Source of the DNA: Ophiocordyceps camponoti-saundersi (nom. inval.)
Lineage: Eukaryota > Ascomycota > Sordariomycetes > Hypocreales > Ophiocordycipitaceae
Assembly (NCBI GenBank): GCA_003339415.1
Contig: PDHQ01000215.1
Coordinates: forward strand, 1-60,017
DNA length: 60,017 bases
Reading direction: 5' to 3'
Below are positions 12,278 through 23,572 of this stretch, piece by piece. Numbering within the stretch: the first letter of the stretch is position 1; the number at the start of each line of letters is the position of its first letter. Both the position numbers and the translations under genes were made by a program. Under the pieces are notes generated by a model, which had not been told where the DNA came from, did not search any database, and worked only from the letters and a program-made list of their open reading frames with translations.

Positions 12278-14140
12278 TATATATTTTATAAACTCCGCGC
12301 TTATAATAACGCGGATACGGACCCCTTATTCTTATATTATAAGCGGACTTCGCTTCTTCTATTACCTTATAGCGATAGCCTTAAGCCGCGCTCGGAGTAA
12401 CTTTAGGGGGGAGGGCGATACTATATAAGTTAATTATAACCGCGAAAATTTTTTATCCGGAATATAGCTTTACTTTAAATCGTAGTAAACTTAAACCTAA
12501 GGGTTTACTATATTTCTTACTTTATTAGAAGCTAAGGTAAATATTAATAAGATTATTTCGGGGGATACTTTAATTTCCGTATAAGTAATTATCGAACGAA
12601 TAGCGGAGTCTAAAAGGGTCCGGGGAGGCGCCCCCCTTACTCCGACTTTATTAGTTAGTAATATCTCCTTAGCTATTATAGCTATAATTTTCTCTTTTTT
12701 CTATAGCTTTAAAAAGAGTAAAACTCCTCTAATATAAGCTATAATTATAGCTAAAGCGCCGGAGAAAATTATTAAAAAGTAAGTTTTTAGATAATATAAG
12801 CGTTAGCTTATAATTTACTTTAACTTTATTATTACGCTATTTCGGGTCCGAGGCCTTAAAATAATTATAATAAATATTAACCGCGGATTTTATAAGTAAG
12901 GCTAAGCTTTTATAATAAGGAAATTACCTAGCGATAATATTACGGTAATTTTCTAAGATATTATTTATAAGCTTTAGTTTAATTTAAAATAGCTTTACGC
13001 TACTTTTAAAAAAAAAGTACGCTTAATTAGTAAAAGTTATATTCTTATCGTAAAAGGGGTATTAGCGTAAGCCTTATAGTAAGGCGGTAAGGAAGCTTTT
13101 TAAAAAAAGATTAAGTTTTTAAATAAAGTTTTAATAATATAACTATATACGAAGAAATATTATTTAAAAATTTAGTAAAATTCCTTTATAGTTATTATCG
13201 ATAATATAATAGATATAAACCGGATTTATAATAAAGGTATAGTAATATAAGCGGAGATTTTTAATACGGAATTTTATATACCGAAAATTTAACCCCGGTA
13301 ATATTTTAAATATTACTAGCTTAAATATATTACTAAATACTATATAGCGAAGCTATAATATAGCTAATACTCCGCCTCTTTATATACGAAAAGTAAGTTA
13401 GCTTACCTTATAGCTTATAGAAAAAAACTATATTATTACCCTTTTTATCGGAGAATTTACTTTAAGTAAAGTTAACTTTACCTTAAGATAAGAGCGGCGT
13501 AGAACCGGGCGAAAAATACTTATATTTTTTAATTTTAGAGATTTACGGATTAGAACTTCGTATATATTACCCCTCCTCCCCCTCTAGCGCTAACTAGAGT
13601 TTAGTAGTAGCTAGGGCGAAAACGCTAGAAAGCGAATATAATAGCTCCGCCTCTAACCCCCTTTTTAAACTTATCCGTAACTCCGCTACGATAATTAAGC
13701 CGCTTTTTAAGATTAGCTATTATAAAGTTTATTATAAGTTAGTAAAACTTTTATATATTCCTTAGCTACGTTAATTAAGCTTTAATTAATTAAATTATTA
13801 AGGCCGCCTTAATTAAGTATAGGGACTTAGTTTACGGTAATAATAATAGTTAGGAAAATAAGTAAGCTATATAAACTCCGTACCGGACTTAGATTATATA
13901 TATACTTATTACCGTAAGCTTTATTTTAGGGGATATATTAGCTTCCTTAATTACTAGTTATTACCTAACTTATAAAAAGTATAAAGTACTAGGTATAAGC
14001 GTAGTTTAACCCGAAGCTAAAGTAACGCTTAAGGGGAGGGTTTTACCTTAGGATTTTTTAGTTTTTCCCCCTTTTAGAATATATATAGGATAGTTCTAAG
14101 CTATACGAGGTATACTAGCGTAATAATATTATTATTATTA
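12278..14140 (+). mobile_element. A-element A3, full length
   Basis: This 1863-bp copy is flanked by a 13-bp target duplication (12265-12277 and 14141-14153). The empty site is visible in Gy2 copy II near 30670. The 3' end carries a TAATAATATTATTATTATTAT-type tail, so it reads on the plus strand. The 5' end carries a short C+G-rich inverted repeat (near 12295-12315). Full-length copies A4 and A5 share both ends, so about 1.87 kb is the family length, too short for an autonomous LINE. No RT, endonuclease or other known domain could be read in any frame. Many CpG sites survive. Confidence 0.88.
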
Positions 14141-14980
14141 TTATATAACTTTAATTAGCTAATATTTTAGAAAAATAACTTAGCTTTAAGCTTAATATTA
14201 ATAATTATAAGATTAAATAAATTTTTAATAATAAAAAAGTTAAAAAATAAAGTATTACTTAAATAAAATATTTTATATATTAGAAATAATATAAAAATAA
14301 TAATAATAAATAAGTAGCTAAAAAAGATTTCTAATAAAAGGAGATAATTAAAAAATTTAAGAAAGAAAAAAATAAGTTAAAAGCTAAGCTAAATATTATT
14401 AGGAAAAAATATATAAATATTCTTAAGGAGTATTAGCTATTAAAATTAAGTAAGTAAGTTACTAAACGCGTAAATTTTTTACGAAATAATAAACTTAATA
14501 TATTTACTATTTATATTAAATTTTCTTATATTTTCCTACTTTTCTTTTTTTACTTCCTCTCTCTTTTATTTATCCTTTATTATCCCTCTTTATATTACTT
14601 ATTTTTATTATATCTTTCTTATATATTAGTCTTATTCTCCTTATAATTATTATTTTTTATTTTCTTATTCCTATTATTTTTTTTATATTATTTCCTTTTT
14701 TTTATATTTAAAATTAATCCTCCTTATAATAATTATTATTATTTTTATAATAAAATATACTATAAGTTATTTTATAAGTAACTAATATATACTCTCCTTA
14801 TACTTATATTTAAATACTTTAAGAAAGCTATTTAGCTATTTAGAAACCTTATAAAATTTTAATATTTATTTAAATCGCTTATTTATAAATTTAATAATTA
14901 AAAATTATATAATTATATAATATTTATTATTTAAAAATAAGCTTTATAAAAAAAGTAATAATTTATTATTTAGTAAATTA
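14141..14980 (+). mobile_element. Gy2 copy I segment 4
   Basis: This matches about 30680-31520 of copy II and 52110-52960 of copy III. It ends in a 14-bp sequence (14967-14980) that recurs at 36293-36306, the target duplication of A4. No domain is recognised. Confidence 0.83.
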
Positions 14981-15017
14981 ATAATAATAATATTTATATA
15001 TTAGTATACTTTATATA
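14981..15017 (-). mobile_element. A-element A4, left piece (3' tail)
   Basis: This 37-bp piece has the (AAT)n tail and terminal sequence of the A-element. The rest of A4 resumes at 34466 after Gy2 copy II. The last five bases, ATATA (15013-15017), are duplicated at 34466-34470, which proves the split. Confidence 0.82.
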
Positions 15018-15611
15018 TAATATAAGATATATAATAACACCTTTATAAATCGCCTAACCTTTTATAATATTTTACTAAGATTTTCTTTTTTAGGATTTTA
15101 CTTAGATTTCCTCTAAAAACTTTATTACCTTTACGCTTAGGAAATTACTAAGATTTCCTATTAGGATTTCTTTATAATAACTCTTAGGATTTTACTAAGA
15201 TTTCTTACCAAATCTAATATTAAAATATACCTCTAAAAATCTCCGGATTTTACTAGGAAATCCTTATATATTAGAAAATTACTATATATTAGGAAATCTC
15301 TATTTTATTAATATATATAGAAATTATCGTAAAATCCCCTTAGGTAAATATTTTTAAAATTATATTAGGAAATCTTCCTTAAGCTCTTAGCTATATAATT
15401 AGCTTAATATTCCTTTAAGTAATAATTTAAATTCTTTTATAATTATTATTTTAATTTTTAAAAAACTTTTATTTATATTTATATTTTTTATAATAGCTAT
15501 TTTATAATCTTATAATTAGTAGCTAGCTTATCTCTCTTTTCTATATATTATATTTAATAGCTAGCTTAATATATACGCTTATTAGAAGATTATATATATA
15601 AGTATATATTA
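15018..15611 (+). repeat. Gy2 copy II 5' LTR
   Basis: This LTR begins TAATATAAG (from TGATATA) and ends ATATTA, a short inverted pair. The middle (about 15070-15310) holds a cluster of motifs resembling GGAAATTACTAGGATTTCC. The last 40 bp form an inverted repeat (TATACGCTTAT and ATAAGxGTATA). It matches 33871-34465, 37455-38048 and 55279-55929. Confidence 0.88.
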
Positions 15612-16688
15612 ACTAATAGTAATTTTATATTTTATTAATTTATAGATTTTTAGCTATTAAGATAATAAGTTAAACTTAAAATATTTTTATTAATAAGATT
15701 TTATAAGCGTAGATTTTTAGCTTAGAAGAAAGCTTTACTATATTTATTACTTTACCTTAGCTATATATTATTTCTTTACCCCTAAATTTATTAAAATAAT
15801 TAAAAAAGAAATTATAGCTAAGAAAGAAAAAGCTTATATTTTTAATATTTATAAAGAAATAAAAAAACCTTACCTTTTTAAAAATAAATTTCCTTCCTTA
15901 TAATATAAAGAAATAAAGCTAGTTAGAAAATATTTACTATATTAAAATAATCCTTAAAAAACTAAGTTACTTATTATAATTAATTATTTCTTAATTAATC
16001 TAAATATAGTTATAAACTATAATTAATTTTTTAAATAAGTAAATTAATTAAGGTATATATTAAATAATATTTTTTACTTATTTAAAATTCCCTTAGAAAA
16101 CTAGCTACCTTTTATTTAAAAATACCTTTAAATTATAAGTAATATTAAAAATAAAAATAAGTAACTTACCTTATAAGAGGAAGATAGTAAAAATACTAAG
16201 CTCCTTTTTTAAGAAAAAAGTAAGGAAAAGGCTAAGTTTTCTTTATTAAATAAAGGTAAGAAAACTTTTACGCTATAAGAATCCTCTCTAAAAAAAGAAC
16301 TTTCTACCTTAAAGAAGAATATTTTAGGGAAATAGTATTTTCTAAATCCTCCTATAATATCGTTTAATTCCGGAAAACCTCCCTTACTTTTCTTAAAAGA
16401 GGAAAAATTAATATAAATAATTAATAAAATACTTTACTCCTATAATATTATATTTTAAAACTTAGATTACTTTAAATATATTAACTTAGAAAATAATTTA
16501 TAATTATATAATTAATTAAACTTATAAAAACTATTTAAATAATAAGTTTAGCTATAAGCTAAAAATATTAAATAATTTAAGCTAGCTAGTATTTTTAATA
16601 TTACTTTTAATTAGATTAAGGAAACTAATTAAATTATTATTTATTAGAATATTAACTAATTTATAAACGCTTTAAAATAAGTTATAGC
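15612..16688 (+). mobile_element. Gy2 copy II internal region, 5' part
   Basis: This is the same sequence as 38049-39110 in copy III. It lies between the 5' LTR and the LINE insertion and ends in agttatagc (16680-16688), which is repeated at 25941-25949. The 5' leader and gag are expected here, but no knuckle could be found. Charged, Lys/Glu-like codons are common near 16180-16330, as in Gag, but this is weak evidence. Confidence 0.75.
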
Positions 16689-16949
16689 AAGGAAACTAAG
16701 CTAGTAAAAGCTTAGTTTTATATAAAACTAAAAACCTTTCTTATAAACAGCGCCTCTATTAACTTTAATAGCGGCCGTAAACCTTTTATAAATATAAGAT
16801 AGGACCCGTAGCTTAGTATTTCGCTCCCTATTATATACTTATTACCTAGAAGAAGACGATAGCGCCCGCGGCGGCTAAGGCCGGGGCCTAAGGAGCGGGC
16901 GACGCGCCTATAGTTATAAATAAGGGGGCGCGGGGACTAAACTAGTCCT

Positions 16950-18420
16950 CGTAATACCCCTAATCCGGCTAGGGGTAATTTAATAGTAGCGTTACGTTAA
17001 ACGGGGAAATAGTATAAGTATAAAGCCTTAACGATAATAATATAACGGAAGCGTATTATAAGCTTATTATAGTAATATTAGCTATAGTATTTTCTAAAAC
17101 TTAGGATATTATAATAGCTTTTAAAGCTAAACTTCGCAAAAAATTTAAAATTACCTTAGTCCTACACAAGACCTAACTTTTACTTAAGATTACTAAGTTA
17201 ATCGAAAAGATAGTTACTTAAGCTATATAGAAAGTACTCTTATAAACTATTAGCTCTAATATTAATTAAGCTTAGCTTATATAAGCTTCCGTTATAATAA
17301 ATAACTATAAAATAATTAAACTTATCTTAAGCTAATTTAATAAAGAAGTTATTATATTTATAAAAGATATTATAATTAATATAAAAGTCTTATAGCTAAC
17401 CTTATAAGAAATTATTTAAGCTATAAATACCGCCTTAAAATATAACGCTATATTAGCGGTAAGGCGGCTCCCTAATAGAGACGTTATTATTATATTCTAT
17501 TTAAAATATAAGAAGCAAATAACCTTAGTTAAGTAAATCCTTATTATTTTCGGCGAGGGAGCGGTTTATAGCTAGAAAACCTACTTTATTATAGCGAAAA
17601 AAGTACGCACGGGGGTAGCTTATAGTAATAAAAACGCACTTATATAGTAAATTAAGAAAGTTAATAAAATTAACGTTACCTAAGTTAAAGCCCTTAGGCC
17701 TTATAGTAAGGGAGCTATATATATATACCTTATTCTTAATATTATTAACGTAATAGATATTAATAAACTTATATAGAATAGACTAATTATAGATATAAAA
17801 ATCTCTTATATTAAGGTTTATAATAATATAGTATAGCCTTAGTAATATTACTAATATTATTAGTTTAGTTATATAGTAAAATATTACTAAGAATAACCCC
17901 GCTATAGCCTTTACGTAGCCGCTATATACTTAGAAGGAGAAGGCGCTTACCTAGCTTTAATAAATAATAGCGCTAAGAACTATATTTTATATAAAGGTAA
18001 CTATACCTTATAGTCCTAGGACTACCTTACTTTAAAAGTATACTAAGACTAAGCTTATAATAACTATATATACTAACCTTATAAGTTTTAAGATTACTTA
18101 TAGCTAACTAAGTCCTAATCTAGTAATAGCTTTATTAAGGTCTAAGCTTAGAAGCGACCTTATATAGGATTTTTATAATTATAAGCTACTTTTTAATTTA
18201 ATATAGTAGATAATATTATACTAGCCCCGAAGAGGGGCTATAGTAAGAGCGGCGCGACTCCTAGTAACTATAATAAAAAAAGTGCTAGTAGAGAATATAA
18301 AACCCTCTTAACCGCCCCTTTCGCTACCCCTTCTATTATCCCCTTAACCGTCCCCTTTATTACCTTAATATAATTATAATTATTTACCCCCTTTACTCCT
18401 AATAAAAATTAAAACCCTTT
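16950..18420 (+). pseudogene. LINE ORF1 remnant with CCHC knuckles
   Basis: Codons at 17846-17887 read C-Y-Q-C-Y-Q-F-S-H-I-V-K-H-C after reversing RIP, an exact CX2CX4HX4C knuckle. They are followed by P-R-C-x-x-C, the start of a probable second knuckle. Paired knuckles near the end of ORF1 are common in fungal LINEs, where the protein binds the element RNA. The upstream part has regularly spaced charged codons but no identified domain. Limits are rough, and the frame has many TAA/TAG stops. Confidence 0.72.
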
Positions 18421-18449
18421 TTTAAAATATATAAAAGCGTAACTATCTT

Positions 18450-21400
18450 ATTTATATAATACTCCGTAGCCTTATTAGCTATAATTTTATTTATATATAA
18501 AAACTATAATATAACTAATTTAGCTACCCCCCGTTTCCGGGTATTATATTATATAGATTTATAAACTCTAATAGCTAAGTAATTTTTTATATTTATAAAT
18601 ATTTAGACCTTTCTTTTTAGATACCCCTTACCACCCTTAAAATAGTATCTATCCTTTTCTATATTATACCCCCGCTTTAAATTATATTAATTTACTTACT
18701 TTTATTAATAATTTAATTAGGCCCTCTCCTTTAATAAGATATTATTTACCCTAACTCTTAACTAATAGTAACTTTTCTTTATAGTAATTTTAACTTTTAT
18801 TACCCCTCTTAGGATTATTATAAATAATCCTCCCTTAAGGTAACTAACTTTCTTAAGCTTATAATTAGCTTTTACCTTAAACTTTTTACGCCCCTAAGCG
18901 AAATTACCTAGGAAATATAAAATAAGCGGACTAATATTATAAACTTAGCTTAAATTACGCTAAACTATTAAGTAATATATTAAGGTAATAACCTTAACTT
19001 AATTAGCTTTAATTATATTTTATAAGTTATCTATATTAATACTAATTTTCGCCTTAATCTAACTTTAACTAAAGCTTAGCACTCCTTTTACTTAGATATC
19101 CTCGCGGCTAAAATATAAAACTAACTTAAACTAAACCTTTACTTTATTATAATACTCAGAAAGCTTAAGAATATAGTCGCCTTACTCTATAACTAATTAG
19201 AAATAATAATAAAGATAATAATATTATTACGCGTTCGAACTTACCTTATAGCGTAAAAATAGTAAAATAAGGTAATAGCGGCTATTATAATAGTTACGAA
19301 AAAAGCTTAGTAATATTAGCGTGCTAATTTTACTAACTTATATTAGTAAGATTACTAAAAAGTAATAAAGGTATAGAAAACTATAATTAGCGCGGTATAC
19401 TATAGCGCTTAGTATAACTTTTTTAACGGTATCTCCGCGAACTTATTAACCTTTTAGATTATAAACTATTAAGCTAAGCTATAAAGCTAGGCTATATTAA
19501 AGCCGGTTTATATCCTTATATTTTAAAAATACCTAGATTTAATATTAGTAGCTACCTTCTCTAATAAAGTAACTTTACTTAGCTAATAATTTTTCCTAGC
19601 TTTTATTAATATAGCCCCTTTACTTACTTTTAATAATCTCTTCCCCTTTTTTTATATTAAGCGCGCTATTATTACTAAAGATATTTACTTTACCTTTTTC
19701 TTAATTATTTTTTAGAAATTTACTAGCCCTAATAAGATTCTAGTTAGTTTCCTAAAAAAATACAGACCCCCTTTTATCTAAGTTTTCTAAAAGATTTTTT
19801 AAAGCTATATTAATAATAGCTATTTTCTATTATAATTTAAAATCTCTAATATTACGGTTATCTAGAAAATAAGTAAGCTACTAGCTACGTACTATACCTT
19901 AAGTAAGTATAGGCTAATTTTACTTTTTAATATAATAAGGAAAGTTCTAAAAATAATTATAGCTAGGAAAATCGTATTTATAGCGGAGGAGGCTTAGATT
20001 TTCCCTAATAGCTAGATAGGTAATAAATTATAGCGCTTTACTAATATAGTAGTTCTTATATTTACTAAAATAATTAAAATAATTTAAAACTAAGGCGGCA
20101 TTACCTCGCTCCTTCTATTAGACCTTACTAGGGCTTTTAACTATATCTCTTATAATAAGTTAATTATTATTATAAACTATCTAAGCTTCTTAGAATAAGT
20201 TATAGCGTTTATCCGATTATACCTTATAAACTATACCTTAAGACTTAAGTTTAACTATAAACTAAGCGATACTTTTTTAATTTAATAAAAGGTCCCCTAA
20301 AAATCCCCTATATTACTAGTTCTCTTCCTCTTATATATATCCTTATTATACTAACGCTTAGACTTAATATTAAGTTTTCTTACGGTAAAAATTATAAATA
20401 ATACTAATATTCTTAATATTAAGCGCGATAAGGCTTACGTATTACTTTAACTTAAGTATATATAATAAATCTATAAGTAATAAGCTTTAGAATATAAAAT
20501 AACTTTTTAGCTAGCTAAAAATAAGTTAATATATTTTATAAAGGTAAGGATAGCGAATATAACTAAGCTTTAGCTTAGAGATATAATAGTATAGCTAATA
20601 TAAAAAGCGTAATTTTTAGGGGTCTAGCTATATTATAAGCTATATTAGAAATCTTACCTTTTAAAACTTATTATTAAGCTTAAGTACTAATACCTAGCTC
20701 TTACTAGGATTATAGCGTTAATATAAAGCTATACCTTATTAAAAGTAAGGGAAATTTATACTAAGGCTATTAAGTTAGCTATTATATTTAATATAACCTA
20801 GTTCGCTTTATTAATATAGCTAGGGGGGAAGCTATATAGCTTTATTATAAAAGCCTTAAGTATAAAATAATCTAAGTACTTTAGCGGCGGTAAAAGACAC
20901 ACCTTAAAGAAAAATAACGCTAAACTAGGATAGCAAGTTATTAGGGGCTTATATAAGTTACGATTAAATAGTCCTTTAAGTCCTTTTAGTTCTCGGATAC
21001 TTTAACGCTTTAGAACTATTAAGGGAGATAATAACGGGATAAGGGGCTATTATTAGGTATATAGCACGGTTTAGTTTCCTCGAAAAGAGGAAGGAATAAA
21101 ATAAAAATTAGCCCTTAAGCTTATCTTTATAGCTTTTATAAAAGTTATATATCGTAAATTAAGTTATAGAGAGGACTTATAGTAAAAACTCTACTAAACG
21201 GAATTATAACTTTATTTTAAACCTTATATTTTTATTCTTTAAATTACTAATTTAAATACTTATTTTAAAGTCTTTAACTATTAATTAAATAGTCCCTAAG
21301 TTTTTCTCCCTTACTACTCTTATCTTTATATAGAAAATTAACTTCCTATTATTTTCCCTATAAAGAATTATATCTAGCACCTCCCCTTATAGCTAGAGAT

Positions 21401-21671
21401 CCCCCCTTATATTAGTTAAAAACTCTAGTTACCTAAGAAGTTACGCCCCTTAGGTATCTACTACGCTCGCTTAGGGTGTCCTTCTTCCCCCGCTAAAGTA
21501 CCTTTAAGTTATTATCGGGGCTTATAAGATTACCTTTATTTACTATATTAAAGCTAAGGCTTTTATTTTACCTCTTAACTTTTATCTTACTTACTAAATA
21601 ATATATACTTATTACCGCTTATAATATATTAAAATAGTAAACCTTATTTATACTATAATAGAGAAGGCGGC
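18450..21671 (+). pseudogene. LINE ORF2 remnant (reverse transcriptase), broken by A5
   Basis: RT motifs occur in one frame. An L-D-L-T-(R)-A-F-N segment at 20118-20141 fits the first catalytic Asp motif. A (V)PQ(G)SP...VLF segment at 20292-20330 fits the non-LTR motif before the thumb. N-N-T-N-I-L at 20394-20411 may be the mutated (F/Y)xDD box. The upstream 1.5 kb is where an APE-type endonuclease would lie, but its motifs could not be confirmed. An RNase H domain may lie downstream near 21000-21650, also not confirmed. A5 cuts the element at 21686. Confidence 0.75.
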
Positions 21672-21685
21672 TAAATAAGTATATA

Positions 21686-23558
21686 ATAATAATAATATTA
21701 TTACGCTAATATACCTTATATAGCTTAGAACTATCTTATATATATTCTAAGAGGGGGAAAAACTAGAGAATCCTAAGGTAAAACCCTCCCCTTAAGTATT
21801 ACTTTAGCTTTAAGTTAGACTACGCCTATATTTAGTACTCTATATTTTTTATAAATTAGGTAATAACTAATAATTAAGGAAGCTAATATATCTTTTAGAA
21901 TAGAGCTTACGGTAATAAGTATACGTATAGTTCGGGTTCGGTATGGAGTCCGCATAGCTTACTTATTTTCTTAGCTATTATTATCGCTATAAACTAAATC
22001 CTTACGCTTAATTAAAATAGCCTTAATAATCCGGTTAATTAAGGCCTAATTAATATAATTAAGGAATATATAGAAATTTTACTAGCTTATAATAAACCTT
22101 ATAATAGCTAATCTTAAAAAGTGGCCTAATTATTATAGCGGAGCCGCGGATAAATTTAAAAAGGAGGTTAGAGGCGGAGTTACTATATTCGCTTTTTAGC
22201 GTTTCCGCCCTAGCTATTATTAGACTCTAGTTAGCGCTAAAAAGGGAGGAGGGGCAGTATATACGGAGTTCTAATTTATAAATCTCTAAAATTAGAAAAT
22301 ATAAATATACTTTACTTAATCCTACGCCGCTTTTATTTTAAGGTAAAGTTAACTTTACTTAAAGTAAGTCCCTTAATAAAAAGAGTAATAATATAATCTT
22401 TTTCTATAAGCTATAAAATAAGCTAATTTACTTTTTATATATAAAAAGGCGGAGTACTAACTATATTATAGCTTTACTATATAATATTTAATAATATATC
22501 TAAGCTAGTAATATTTAAAATATTACTAAGGTTAAATTTTTAATATATAAAATTTTATATTAAAAATCTTTACTTATATTATTATACCTTTATTATAAAT
22601 TTAATTTATATTTACTATATTATTAATAGTAATTATAAAAGAACTTTACTAAATTTTTAAATAATATCTTTTTATATATAATTATATTATTAAAACCTTA
22701 TTCGAAAACTTAATTTTTTTCTAAAAAGTTTCCTTACCGCCTTATTATAAAGCTTACGCTAATATTTTTTTTACGATAAAAATATAATTTTTACTAATTA
22801 AGTATACCTTTTCTCTAAAAATAGCGTAAAGCTACCTTAAATCGAATTAAAGCTTATAAATAATATTTTAGAAAATTACTATAATATTATTACTAAGTAA
22901 TTTCCTTATTATAAAAGCTTAGCTTTACTTATAAAGTTTATAATTAATATTTATTATAATTATTTTAAGGCTTTAAATTTAAAATAGCGTAATAATAAAG
23001 TTAAAATAAATTATAAGCTAATATTTATATTATTTAGGAATTTACTTCTTAATAATTTTTTTTAGCGCTTTAGCTATAATTATAGCTTATATTAGAGGAG
23101 TTCCGCTCCCTCTAAAGCTATAGAAAAAAGAGGAAACCGCGGCTATAATAGCTAAGGAGATATTACTAACTAATAAAGTTAGAGTAAGGGGGGCGCCTCC
23201 CTAAACCTTTTCGGACTCCGCTACTTATTCGATAATTACCTATATAAAAACTAAGGCGTCCCTTAAAATAATCTTATTAATATTTACCTTAGCTTCTAAT
23301 AAAGTAAAAAATATAGTAAACTTTTAAGTTTAAGTTTATTATAATTTAGAGTAAAGCTATATTTTAGGTAAAAAATTTTTATAGTTACGATTAACTTATA
23401 TAGCGTTACCTTTCCCCCCGGAGTCGCTCTAAGCGTAGCTTAAAGCTATCGCTATAGGGTAACGGAAAAAGCAGAGTCTGCTTATAATATAAAAATAAAA
23501 GGTCTATATCCGCGTTATTATAAGCGCGGAGTTTATAGAATATATATAATAAATATTA
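21686..23558 (-). mobile_element. A-element A5, full length, nested in the LINE
   Basis: This 1873-bp copy reads on the minus strand. Its (AAT)n tail is at the left and its hairpin-bearing 5' end near 23515-23540. The target duplication of at least 14 bp (21672-21685 and 23559-23572) is exact and its limit is blurred by the tail. It is the innermost layer of the nest. Near 23465-23480 it keeps a CpA/TpG-containing inverted repeat (AGCAGA-G-TCTGCT). Confidence 0.88.
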
Positions 23559-23572
23559 TAAATAAGTATATA

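Noticed and set aside
12278..14140. A-element as a Tc1/mariner-like DNA transposon (size near 1.9 kb)
   Set aside because: There are no terminal inverted repeats, the target duplications are 13-16 bp rather than TA, and copies are truncated at one end only with a simple-repeat tail at the other.
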